NCBI GenBank assembly: GCA_020851015.1
Contig: JADZDN010000313.1
Span: forward strand, 1 to 30,714
Origin: Alphaproteobacteria bacterium
GTDB taxonomy: Bacteria > Pseudomonadota > Alphaproteobacteria > JAEULC01
Reading direction: 5' to 3'
DNA length: 30,714 bases
The notes beneath the pieces are model-generated. The model saw nothing but the letters and a program-made list of their open reading frames with translations, did not search any database and was not told where the DNA came from. Position numbers and translations under genes: made by a program. Of this stretch, positions 6,904-13,890 are shown piece by piece (the first letter of the stretch is position 1; the number at the start of each line of letters is the position of its first letter).

Positions 6904-7680
6904 TCAGAATCCGACGCGGACGCCCACGGACAGCTCGTGGGCATGCAGGTCGCCGGTGATGGCGTCGACGTTGCGGCAGGCGGCGCCGGCACAGGCCTGG
7001 CCTGCATCCGAGGTGAACGAGCCAAGGTCGACGTACTTGTAGCCCAGGTCGACGATGATGCCGTTGCCGGCATGGATGCCGGTGCCGGCCGTGACCATCC
7101 AGGCGAAGTTGGCGGTCGTGCCGCCGGGCGTGGTCTCGGTCAGGCTGGGCGCGAAGGGCGACTGCGCCTTGACCTCGTCGATGCTGTTGACGGCGAAACC
7201 GATGCCGGCGCCGGCATAGGGCTGGAAGATGCCGAGCTTGCCCTTGGGCAGGAAGCCGGCGACATCGACATAGCCGTTGAGCATGCCGTTGACCGACGAC
7301 ACGTCGGCCTGGAACGACCGGTCGGGCGAATTGGCGCGCGTGAACGTCCCGTCCACGTCGAACAGCGGGCGCCAGGTCAGCGTCAGGTCGCTGCGGAACC
7401 ACGGCGCGAAGCGGTAGCCGACGCCGCCGCCGATCGCGATCGACGTCCCGGCCGTGCTGTCGAGGCTGGTGCCGCATCCAAAGAGCGGGTTGGGGCTGCC
7501 GCAATTGTCGTCGCGCGTGTCGGCCTGGCCAGCGATGGCCAGGCCGAGGTCGGCGCGAACATAGAACCCTGTACCTTGCGCGTTGTTCTTGCCCTGCGCG
7601 TGGGCCTGGCCGGTTGCAGCAACCGTTGCGAGCAAAGCCGCGGCGATCGCTGTCCGGGCGTGTTTGGCCTGGACGATCAT
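6904..7680 (-). CDS. Outer membrane beta-barrel protein (porin-like/Omp25 type)
   Basis: 258 residues. A Sec signal peptide is clear: basic start MIVQAKHAR, hydrophobic core AIAAALLATVAA, and AHA before residue 29. The mature part alternates polar and hydrophobic residues with the pattern of an eight-stranded barrel: GFYVRADLGLAIAG, AIGGGVGYRFAPWFRSDLTL, YAGAGIGFAVN, MVTAGTGIHAGNGIIVDLGY and a final strand ELSVGVRVGF ending in Phe, the BAM recognition signature. Two Cys pairs (NCGS/FGCG and QACAGAACR) may form disulphides in the loops. Likely a structural or adhesion-type surface protein; no enzymatic motif. The ATG at 7680 follows AAGAGGAAC. It has its own promoter and terminator, so it is monocistronic. 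Confidence 0.85.
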   Translation of the reverse strand: MIVQAKHARTAIAAALLATVAATGQAHAQGKNNAQGTGFYVRADLGLAIAGQADTRDDNCGSPNPLFGCGTSLDSTAGTSIAIGGGVGYRFAPWFRSDLTLTWRPLFDVDGTFTRANSPDRSFQADVSSVNGMLNGYVDVAGFLPKGKLGIFQPYAGAGIGFAVNSIDEVKAQSPFAPSLTETTPGGTTANFAWMVTAGTGIHAGNGIIVDLGYKYVDLGSFTSDAGQACAGAACRNVDAITGDLHAHELSVGVRVGF

Positions 7681-7981
7681 TCCGTTCCTCTTCGGCGCGC
7701 CGCTCTTTTGGGGTTGGGGGCACGGGTCGGCGCGTGAATCGCTATATCGATATATAAAGAAACGCCTACAGTCAATTTATATCATTGAATCTTTTCCTAT
7801 TATCAACAGCTGGTGTGTTGGGCTTGCAACAGACCAAGGGCTGCGCTCGGGGTCGCAATGGCGGTTTTCCGCGGCGCCGCCGGCCTGGCCGGCCAATTCC
7901 TCGATTCGGTTGTAGGCCGGCGTTTGCACGCGGCGCGGCGATTTGCCAGGGTGCGCGCCAAGGCAATCGACGGGGCAAGCC
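7681..7981. other. Intergenic region, AT-rich island at 7740-7805
   Basis: The divergent gap between the outer membrane protein gene and the DapB-like gene. Bases 7740-7805 are strikingly AT-rich in an otherwise very GC-rich window and hold the minus-strand promoter. From 7806 to 7981 base composition returns to normal. I see no convincing gene there on either strand, and no clear plus-strand -35/-10 pair. A short plus-strand frame starting at 7785 lacks a ribosome-binding site and homology. Confidence 0.6.
7747..7775 (-). promoter_or_regulatory. Sigma-70-type promoter of the outer membrane protein gene
   Basis: On the minus strand TTGACT (complement of 7770-7775) is followed after exactly 17 bases by TATCGA (7747-7752). 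The -10 region lies within the perfect palindrome TATATCGATATA at 7743-7754, which could be an operator or simply AT-rich promoter DNA. The start codon is about 67 bases downstream. Confidence 0.65.
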
Positions 7982-8782
7982 ATGAAACTCGATCTGTGCA
8001 TCGCGGGCGCCACCGGCGGCGTGGGGAAATGCCTGGTGCGGGCGGTGCTGGCCTCCGACGCGTTCCGCCTGACCGGCGCGGTCGCGCGGCGCGGCGCGGG
8101 GCAGGACATCGGCAGCTTGATCGGCGACGCACCCTCGGGCGTCATCGCCACCGACGACCTGGCGGCGGCGCTGGACAAGAAGCCGCACGCGCTGATCGAC
8201 TACACGCATCCCCGCGCGATCAGGCAGCACATCGCGCTGGCCTTTGCCCGCGGCGTGCCGGTGGTGATCGGCACGACCGGCTTGGCAGACGCGGACTTCG
8301 AGCATATCGACGCCGAGGCAAGGCGCGCGGGCGTCGGCGCCGCCACCGGCAACTTCGCGATCACCGCGGCGCTGCTGCAGCACCTGGCCAAGATCGCCGC
8401 GCGCCACGTGCCGCATTGGGAGGTGATCGACTACGCCAAGGCCGAGAAGCCCGACGTGCCGAGCGGCACGGCGCGCGAGCTGGCCGAGGAGCTGGGCCGC
8501 GTCCAAGCGCCCGTCATCCAGTTGAAGCAAGATCAGCTCATCGGCCCGATCGAGGCGCGCGGTGCTGCCTATGGCGGCGCGCGCGTGCATTCCGTGCGCC
8601 TGCCCGGCAGTCCCAACATCGTGCAGGCGATCTTCGGCCTGAAGGGCCAGCGCCTGACCCTGACGCACGAGGGCTACCAGGACCAGTCGATCTATGTCGA
8701 AGGCTCGCTGCTGGCGGCGCGGCGCATCCAGACCATCAAGGGCCTGGTGCGCGGCCTCGACACGCTGATGTTCGCAGCGTGA
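7982..8782 (+). CDS. dapB: 4-hydroxy-tetrahydrodipicolinate reductase-like protein (DapB family)
   Basis: 266 residues. The N-terminal Rossmann segment LCIAGATGGVGKCLVRAVL, IDYTHP and VVIGTTGL match the NAD(P)H-binding half of DapB, and PSGTARELAEEL (residues 160-171) matches the substrate-binding loop. The catalytic segment differs: where DapB normally has E-x-HHRHK-x-DAPSGT, this protein reads DYAKAEKPDVPSGT (150-163). The two His are Ala152 and Lys153, while the Lys aligned with Lys163 of the E. coli enzyme is kept (Lys156). The C-terminus (VHSVRLPG, GQRLTLTHEGYQDQSIYVEG) keeps the family layout. It may reduce the usual lysine-pathway intermediate by another mechanism or act on a related substrate. 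The gene symbol is by family only. GGGGC precedes the ATG at 7982. Confidence 0.75.
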   Translation: MKLDLCIAGATGGVGKCLVRAVLASDAFRLTGAVARRGAGQDIGSLIGDAPSGVIATDDLAAALDKKPHALIDYTHPRAIRQHIALAFARGVPVVIGTTGLADADFEHIDAEARRAGVGAATGNFAITAALLQHLAKIAARHVPHWEVIDYAKAEKPDVPSGTARELAEELGRVQAPVIQLKQDQLIGPIEARGAAYGGARVHSVRLPGSPNIVQAIFGLKGQRLTLTHEGYQDQSIYVEGSLLAARRIQTIKGLVRGLDTLMFAA

Positions 8783-8837
8783 TGGCGCCCATCGCGTTCC
8801 GTATCCTTCGCGACGGCGCCAAGTCAGGAAAGTGCGG

Positions 8838-9896
8838 ATGAGCGGCGTTCGGAAAAACATGCGTCGATTTGACGAGGCGCAAAGCAAGGTTGCGAAGAAT
8901 GCGGGGCTGACTCGCCTCTTGCGTTGCGTAGCGCGGCCTCGGCTCGCCGCGGCCCTCTTCCTGTGGCTCGCGGCTTGCGCGCCGGTGCTGCAGGAGCCGG
9001 GGCGGTTCGTGCAGGCTGCGCGGCTCGACGACGAGCGCTTCGTCGCGTCGGACGGCGTGGAACTGAAGCTGCGGGTCTGGAAGCCCGAGGGCCAGCCCCG
9101 CGCCGCGATCCTCGGGCTGCACGGCTTCAACGACTACCGCAACGCCTTCGACGCCTCGGCCACGGAATGGGCCAAGGCGGGCATCGTCACCTATGCCTAC
9201 GACCAGCGCGGCTTCGGCGAGGCGCCCGAGCCGGGCATCTGGCCGGGCACGGAATTGCTGGCGCGCGACGCGGGCGAGGCGGCGCGGCTGCTGCGCGCGC
9301 TCCACCCGGACATCAAGCTCTTTCTGCTCGGCGAAAGCATGGGCGGCGCGGTCGCGATCGTCGTCATGGCGCGGGACAACCCGCCGCCGGTGGACGGCGT
9401 GATCCTGGCGGCGCCGGCGCTGTGGGGCCGGGCCGGCATGTCGGAGCTGCAGCGCGACACGCTCGACCTGCTGGCTCACACCATGCCGTGGTTCCCGGTC
9501 TCGGGCCAGGGCACGGGCCGCGTGCCGTCGGACAACATCCCGATGCTGCGCGCGCTGGGCGCCGACCCGCTGGTGCAGAAGTACAACCGCATCGACACGG
9601 TGTACGGCCTCGTCAACCTGATGGACGACGCCCAGACCGCCGCACCCCGCTTCGCCGCCACCGCGCTGATCCTCTACGGCGACAAGGAACAGCTCATCCC
9701 CAAGGGCCCGGTCGACACGTTCCTCAAGAACCTGCCGCGCGACGCGGCCGCGCGCCAGCGCCTCGCCCTCTACCCGCAGGGCTTCCACATGCTGCTGCGC
9801 GACCTCGGCGCCGAGACGGTGCGCCAGGACGTGCTCGCCTGGATCGCCGACTCCAAGGCGCCGCTGCCCTCGGGGGCGGAAAGGAAGGTGGAGTAG
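8838..9896 (+). CDS. Alpha/beta hydrolase, lysophospholipase/monoacylglycerol lipase-like, probable lipoprotein
   Basis: 352 residues from ATG 8838, seven bases after AGGAA; a GTG at 8832 is an alternative. A hydrophobic stretch RLAAALFLWLAAC ends in a lipobox with Cys47, so lipid attachment is likely, although the region before it is unusually long and the true start may be downstream. The hydrolase fold is complete: ILGLHGFNDYRN (oxyanion HG), YDQRGFGEAP, nucleophile elbow GESMGGA (Ser167), acid in LILYGDKEQLIP (Asp282) and His317 in QGFHMLLRD. This matches the Hydrolase_4/monoglyceride lipase group acting on short- or long-chain acyl esters at the envelope. The stop codon directly abuts the inverted-repeat unit that begins at 9897. 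Confidence 0.87.
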   Translation: MSGVRKNMRRFDEAQSKVAKNAGLTRLLRCVARPRLAAALFLWLAACAPVLQEPGRFVQAARLDDERFVASDGVELKLRVWKPEGQPRAAILGLHGFNDYRNAFDASATEWAKAGIVTYAYDQRGFGEAPEPGIWPGTELLARDAGEAARLLRALHPDIKLFLLGESMGGAVAIVVMARDNPPPVDGVILAAPALWGRAGMSELQRDTLDLLAHTMPWFPVSGQGTGRVPSDNIPMLRALGADPLVQKYNRIDTVYGLVNLMDDAQTAAPRFAATALILYGDKEQLIPKGPVDTFLKNLPRDAAARQRLALYPQGFHMLLRDLGAETVRQDVLAWIADSKAPLPSGAERKVE

Positions 9897-10028
9897 CCCT
9901 CACCCTCCCATCGCTGCCGCGATGGGCCCCTCCCTCTCCCAGCTTCGCTGGGCGAGGGGATGCTAAAGTCCCTCTCCCGCCCCAGGGCGGGAGAGGGTGC
10001 CCCGACCATCGGGAGGGGCTGGTGAGGG
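9897..10028 (+). repeat. Multi-hairpin repeat, left copy
   Basis: The copy is bounded by CCCTCACC and its inverse GGTGAGGG. Inside are perfect hairpins: 9907-9914 with 9919-9926 (8 bp), 9938-9943 with 9947-9952 (6 bp) and 9970-9982 with 9985-9997 (13 bp), then CCCCGACCATCGGGAGGGG. The design resembles composite REP-like elements of alphaproteobacteria. It would also end transcription of, or stabilise, the hydrolase mRNA upstream. Confidence 0.9.
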
Positions 10029-10046
10029 TAGGCACGGACCAATCGC

Positions 10047-10412
10047 ATGGCGGGAACCGAACGACGACTGCTAAAGCATGCGCGTGCAATGCGCCGCGAG
10101 CCGACCGACGCCGAACAGCGCCTGTGGCTTGCCTTCAAGGATCGCCGACTCGGCCCGTACAAATTCCGCCGGCAACACACGATAGATCGCTATATCGTCG
10201 ACTTCGCCTGCTTGGAGGCGAGACTGATCATCGAGCTGGACGGCGGGCAGCATGCGATGCAAGCGCGATATGACGATGGGCGCACGCGACACCTGGAAGC
10301 TAAGGGCTTTCGCATACTGCGGTTCTAGAACAACGATGCGTTGGCGAACACCGAAGGGGTGCTGACGATGATCCTGGCGATGCTTGCGGGTGAGGACAAA
10401 CCGCGCCGATAG
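10047..10412 (+). pseudogene. DUF559 (Vsr-like, PD-(D/E)XK) endonuclease with internal amber codon
   Basis: The frame from ATG 10047 reads RAMRREPTDAEQRLWLAFKD, then FRRQHTIDRYIVDFAC and LIIELDGGQHA, the DUF559 core. Asp in YIVDF and Glu/Asp in IIELDGGQH form the probable metal site. A TAG at 10326-10328 interrupts after KGFRILRF, giving 93 residues. The same frame continues for 27 codons (NNDALANTEGVLTMILAMLA) to TAG at 10410. Family members typically read RFWNN-x-V-x-x-N-x-x-G-V at this point, so TAG replaces an expected Trp codon TGG by one base. The catalytic residues precede the stop, so a shortened enzyme might retain fold or activity, but I treat it as a nonsense-mutated gene. Function of DUF559 is unsettled; a DNA mismatch or nicking nuclease is the usual suggestion. 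Confidence 0.85.
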
Positions 10413-10422
10413 ACCGCGCCTG

Positions 10423-10555
10423 CCCTCACCCGCCCCTCCCGATGGTCGGGGCACCCTCTCCCGCCTTTGGCGGGAGAGGGACTCTAGCAAATCCCCTCGC
10501 CCAGCGGAGCTGGGAGAGGGAGGGGCCCATCGCGGCAGCGATGGGAGGGTGAGGG
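10423..10555 (-). repeat. Multi-hairpin repeat, right copy (inverted)
   Basis: The reverse complement of this copy matches the left copy along its full length, with about five substitutions and three gap bases. The 13-bp hairpin is kept as a 12-bp stem although its loop has changed (TTT against CA), so differences gather in loops and spacers. It ends three bases from the htpG stop codon and would act as that gene's terminator or 3' stabiliser. Confidence 0.9.
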
Positions 10556-10558
10556 CCT

Positions 10559-12415
10559 CTACGCCAATCCCCGCGCCAGCGCGCTCGACAGGCGGCGCGC
10601 GAAGGCGGCGGGGTCGGGCAGGGTTTCGCCCTCGACGATGCGCGCCTGGTCCAAGAGCAGGTGCGCCATAGCGTCGAGCGCCTGGGCTTCCTCGGTCTTG
10701 CCGACCAGCGTCGCCAGCTTGGCGATCAGCGCGTGGCGCGGGTTGATCTCCATGATGCGCTTGGCGGCCTGGTCGAGCTGCTTGTGCTGGCGCAGCATGC
10801 GCTCGATGCGCATGTCCAGGTCGCCCTGGTCGGCCACCAGGCAGACCGCGCTCTCGGTCAGGCGCTCCGACGCGCGCACATCCTTCACCTCGTCCTTCAA
10901 TGCCAGGCGGAACACGGCGACCAGGCCCGCGAGCTCGGGCGGCGGCTCCTTTTTCTCTTCCTCCTTGCCGTCGGCGGCGATCTTCGCCAGGTCCGTGCCG
11001 CCCTGCGTGACCGAGCGGAACTTCTTGCCCTCGTACTCGCCGACCGAGGCGATCCAGAAATCGTCGATCGGGTCGCTGAGTAGCAGCACCTCCACGCCCT
11101 TGGCGGCGAAGCCTTCGATCTGCGGGCTCTTGCGCAGCGCCTTGGCGTCGTCGCCGGTGATGTAGTAGATCGCCTCCTGCCCCGGCTTCATGCGGGCGAG
11201 ATACTCGCCCAGCGAGGTCCAGCTTTCGCCGTGGGTCGAGCGGAACCGCGCCAGCTTCAGCAGCACGTCGCGGCGCTCGTGCTCCTCGTAGAGACCCTCC
11301 TTCAGGACCGCGCCGAACCTGTCCCAGAATGTCAGGTAGTCCTCGGCGTCCTTCTCCGCCTTCTTGTCGAGTTCGGACAGGACGCGCGAGATCAGGCCCT
11401 GGCGGATCTTCGTCAGCACCGCGTTCTTCTGCAGCATCTCGCGGCTGACGTTGAGCGGCAGGTCCTCGCTGTCGACCACGCCCTTGAGGAAGCGCAGCCA
11501 GGACGGCACCAGCTCGGGCGCTTCGTCGGTGATGAACACGCGCCGCACATAGAGCTTCACGCGGTGGCGGCGGTCGGGATGGAACAGATCGAACGGCCGC
11601 TCGGCCGGCACGAACAGCAGCGCGGTGTACTCGACCTTCCCCTCGGCCTTGAAATGGACGGTCAGCCACGGCTCGTCGCCCAGGTGCCCGGCATGGCGAT
11701 AGAACTCGCGATACTGCTGCTCGGTGATCTCGGCCTTGGGCCGGTGCCACAGCGCGGCGGCGCTGTTGAGCGTATTCTCCTTGCCGTCCTCCAGCAACGT
11801 GACGGGCAGCGCGATGTGGTCGGAATAGGTGCGCACGATCTGGCGGATGCGCATCGGCTCCAGGAACTCGTCCTCGCCCTCGCGCAAATGCAGCTCGATG
11901 GTCGTGCCGCGCGCCTCGCGCTCCGCCTCGGCGATGGTGAAGTCGCCGCGCCCGTCCGAAACCCAGCGCCATGCCTTCTCTTCGCCGGCCTTCCGGCTGG
12001 TCACGGTCACCTGATCCGCCACCATGAAGGCGGAATAGAAGCCGACGCCGAACTGGCCGATCAGCTTCACGTCCTTGGTCGAATCCCCGGTCAAATCCTT
12101 CATGAAGGCGGCGGTGCCCGAGCGCGCGATCGTGCCCAGGTTCTGGATCAACTCGTCGTGGTTCATCCCCACGCCGTTGTCGGCGATCGTCAGCATGCGC
12201 GCCTTGCGGTCGATCGAAAGCTTGACCTTGAAGGTCGGATCGTCGGCGGCGAGCTCGGGCTTCGTCAGCGCCAGGTAGCGCAGCCGGTCGCAGGCGTCCG
12301 ACGCGTTCGAGATCAGCTCGCGCAGGAATATCTCTTTTTCGCTGTAGAGCGAGTGGGCCACGATGTCGAGCAGCCGCCCGACCTCGGCCTGGAAATGCAG
12401 TTTTTCTTCCGCCAT
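10559..12415 (-). CDS. htpG: Molecular chaperone HtpG (Hsp90)
   Basis: 618 residues, within the normal range for bacterial Hsp90. The ATPase domain shows the GHKL motifs: KEIFLRELISNASDACDRLR (Asn for Mg), LTIADNGVGMNHDEL, NLGTIARSGT and GQFGVGFYSAF. The middle domain includes the conserved NVSREMLQKN segment with the catalytic Arg. The C-terminal dimerisation domain follows from about residue 500, without the eukaryotic MEEVD tail. It is a cytosolic ATP-dependent chaperone that remodels client proteins with DnaK. ATG at 12415 follows GGAGGGGCGGAG. A sigma-32-like promoter lies 55 bases upstream of the start, indicating heat-shock control. Its 3' end meets the inverted-repeat unit. Confidence 0.97.
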   Translation of the reverse strand: MAEEKLHFQAEVGRLLDIVAHSLYSEKEIFLRELISNASDACDRLRYLALTKPELAADDPTFKVKLSIDRKARMLTIADNGVGMNHDELIQNLGTIARSGTAAFMKDLTGDSTKDVKLIGQFGVGFYSAFMVADQVTVTSRKAGEEKAWRWVSDGRGDFTIAEAEREARGTTIELHLREGEDEFLEPMRIRQIVRTYSDHIALPVTLLEDGKENTLNSAAALWHRPKAEITEQQYREFYRHAGHLGDEPWLTVHFKAEGKVEYTALLFVPAERPFDLFHPDRRHRVKLYVRRVFITDEAPELVPSWLRFLKGVVDSEDLPLNVSREMLQKNAVLTKIRQGLISRVLSELDKKAEKDAEDYLTFWDRFGAVLKEGLYEEHERRDVLLKLARFRSTHGESWTSLGEYLARMKPGQEAIYYITGDDAKALRKSPQIEGFAAKGVEVLLLSDPIDDFWIASVGEYEGKKFRSVTQGGTDLAKIAADGKEEEKKEPPPELAGLVAVFRLALKDEVKDVRASERLTESAVCLVADQGDLDMRIERMLRQHKQLDQAAKRIMEINPRHALIAKLATLVGKTEEAQALDAMAHLLLDQARIVEGETLPDPAAFARRLSSALARGLA

Positions 12416-12469
12416 AAGCTCCGCCCCTCCTCGCCGGGCACAAAGCTCGAAATAGTTCGCGCGAAGCCC

Positions 12470-12498
12470 TATATGGGGGATGGGCAGGTCGGAGCAAG
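12470..12498 (-). promoter_or_regulatory. Heat-shock (RpoH/sigma-32-type) promoter for htpG
   Basis: The minus strand reads CTTGCT (complement of 12493-12498), a 14-base spacer, then CCCCATATA (complement of 12470-12478). This agrees closely with the heat-shock consensus CTTGAA / CCCCATnTA. Transcription would start near 12463, giving a leader of about 48 bases before the htpG ATG. Confidence 0.75.
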
Positions 12499-13228
12499 TA
12501 CCGTTTTGAGCGGTTCGGACGACGCACATACCAGGGGCGGCGGGGCCCGGGGCGGCGGGGCAGGCGCGGATTTCGGGGCGCTGCGCGCGGCGATGGTCGA
12601 CGCGATCGGCCAGGAAGTGCTGTGGACCAACCGCTACCTGGGCAAGACGGCGCTCGATCCGCGGGTCGTTGCCGCGTTGAGATCGGTACCGCGCCACGAA
12701 TTCGTCCCTCCGGACATGGTTGCCGCCGCCTACGAGAACAGGCCCTTGCCGATCGGCCATGGCCAGACCATCTCCCAGCCGTACATCGTGGCGGTGATGA
12801 CCGACCTGCTGCATCCGCAGCCCCGCCACCGGGTGCTCGAGGTCGGCACGGGCTGCGGCTACCAGGCGGCCATCCTGTCGCGGCTGGTGGCGCAGGTCTT
12901 CTCGATCGAGACGGTGGCGGCGCTGGCGCGCGAGGCGGCGCTGCGCTTGGCGCGCCTGGGTCTTGCCAATGTCGAGGTCCGGCACGGCGACGGCTACAAG
13001 GGCTGGCCCGAGCAATCGCCGTTCGACGGCATTATCGTCACCGCGGCCGCGCCGGACCTGCCCCAGGCGCTGGTCGACCAGCTTGCCCCCGGCGGCCGGC
13101 TGGTGATCCCGCTGGGGCCGGAGGGGGGCGACCAGGAGCTGGTGGTGATTCGCCGCGAGGCCGACGGAACCCTCGACCGCCGGTCGGTTCTGCCCGTCGC
13201 TTTCGTGCCGATGGTGCCGGGGGGGTAG
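12473..13228 (+). CDS. pcm: Protein-L-isoaspartate O-methyltransferase
   Basis: 251 residues from the first ATG at 12473; the true start is uncertain. Residues 1-37 are Gly-rich filler and overlap the htpG promoter, no ribosome-binding site precedes 12473, and homologues are about 210 residues. A TTG at 12506 preceded by GGAG, or ATG 12593, may therefore be used. The enzyme repairs isoaspartyl residues using S-adenosylmethionine. Core motifs are clear: ALRSVPRHEFVPPDMVAAAY, LPIGHGQTISQPYIVAVMT (substrate loop), VLEVGTGCGYQAAIL (SAM-binding motif I), VFSIETV, VRHGDGYKGW and FDGIIVTAAAPDLPQALVDQ, then LAPGGRLVIPLG. It is divergent from htpG, and both act in protein-damage response. Confidence 0.93.
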   Translation: MGDGQVGASTVLSGSDDAHTRGGGARGGGAGADFGALRAAMVDAIGQEVLWTNRYLGKTALDPRVVAALRSVPRHEFVPPDMVAAAYENRPLPIGHGQTISQPYIVAVMTDLLHPQPRHRVLEVGTGCGYQAAILSRLVAQVFSIETVAALAREAALRLARLGLANVEVRHGDGYKGWPEQSPFDGIIVTAAAPDLPQALVDQLAPGGRLVIPLGPEGGDQELVVIRREADGTLDRRSVLPVAFVPMVPGG

Positions 13229-13230
13229 CC

Positions 13231-13797
13231 TCAGGCCGCGTCGCCGGCCAGCGCCACGTCCTGATAGATCGCCGCGAGATCGATTTCCGCACCGACCGAT
13301 TCCAGGCGGAAGCGGCTGTCGCCGATCAAGTCCTGAACCGTCCATAGCCCGGCGCCGCGGCGCTGCAGCTCCACGTGCCGCTCGAACGAGGAGACGTAGA
13401 GGATCTCCTTGACCGACGGAATCTGCCGGTAGACGTGCAGCTTGTTCTGCAGGCCGTGGCGGAGGGTCGAAGGCGACAGCACTTCGACCACCAGGATCGG
13501 CTCCTCGACGTGCTGCGCGCCAGGCCGGGGCGGCGCGCAGGTCACCACCAGGTCCGGCACGAAAAAGCTGTCCCGGCGCCCGGGAACCAGAACCCCGGCC
13601 TCGCCGACGACGCGGCACGGGCGCTTCAGCGCATTTCCGATTGACCGCCCCAAAGCCTGCACAATCGTCCCGTGCGCCTCGGAGGGCGGGGCCACGGCAA
13701 TGATTTCACCGTCCAGCAACTCGTAGCGCTGGTCGGTGCCGTCGTCCCAGGCCAGGAACGCGGCCAGGGTCATCCGGGGTCGCGCGGCGGCGGTCAT
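13231..13797 (-). CDS. Uma2-family (DUF820) PD-(D/E)XK nuclease-fold protein
   Basis: 188 residues from ATG 13797; the internal MTLAAFLAW could be a later start. The family pattern is complete: LAWDDGTDQRYELLDGEIIAV (E-L-x-x-G strand), AHGTIVQALGRSIGNAL, FFVPDLVVTC (Pro-Asp of the nuclease fold), EEPILVVEVLSPSTLRHGLQNKL (E-V-L-S-P-S-T with downstream Lys) and YRQIPSVKEILYVS. These are the Asp, Glu and Lys expected of a restriction-endonuclease-like active site. Uma2 proteins are abundant in cyanobacteria and scattered elsewhere; their cellular role is unknown. It is convergent with pcm (two-base gap) and divergent from the helicase gene, with nothing linking it to a restriction system here. 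Confidence 0.88.
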   Translation of the reverse strand: MTAAARPRMTLAAFLAWDDGTDQRYELLDGEIIAVAPPSEAHGTIVQALGRSIGNALKRPCRVVGEAGVLVPGRRDSFFVPDLVVTCAPPRPGAQHVEEPILVVEVLSPSTLRHGLQNKLHVYRQIPSVKEILYVSSFERHVELQRRGAGLWTVQDLIGDSRFRLESVGAEIDLAAIYQDVALAGDAA

Positions 13798-13890
13798 GGA
13801 AACCAGTCTAAGGCAATTCCTGGGCGGTCGCGACCCCTGGGGCAACAATCCCTTGCATCCTGCCGGGGGCTGGCGGATGCTGACCGAGTC

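Larger units (their letters stand above)
9897..10555. mobile_element. Putative 659-bp inverted-repeat unit carrying a DUF559 gene
   Basis: Two inverted copies of a 132-133 bp multi-hairpin sequence (9897-10028 and 10423-10555) enclose one small gene of the DUF559 endonuclease family. The unit fills the whole gap between two convergent genes: it starts on the base after one stop codon and ends three bases before the other. The composite has the shape of a small mobile unit (terminal inverted repeats plus one nuclease gene), but no target-site duplication is evident and mobility is inference. The tight fit between stop codons suggests insertion at, or replacement of, terminator DNA. Confidence 0.5.

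Noticed and set aside
7743..7754. TATATCGATATA island as a replication origin or attachment site
   Set aside because: No DnaA-box cluster, integrase or direct repeats nearby; a promoter explains it better.
10326..10328. TAG recoding (readthrough as an amino acid)
   Set aside because: Several intact genes in the window end with TAG (for example htpG and pcm), so general recoding is unlikely; a nonsense mutation is simpler.
9897..10555. CRISPR array or attachment sites
   Set aside because: There are only two copies, in opposite orientation, with a gene between them, and no regularly spaced repeats.
10559..13618. 1019-codon minus-strand frame extending htpG upstream
   Set aside because: The extension is antisense to pcm and has no coding character; HtpG starts at 12415 with a good ribosome-binding site and promoter.
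13231..13797. Uma2 gene as part of a restriction or defence system
   Set aside because: No methylase, toxin partner or other defence gene adjoins it; neighbours are housekeeping genes.
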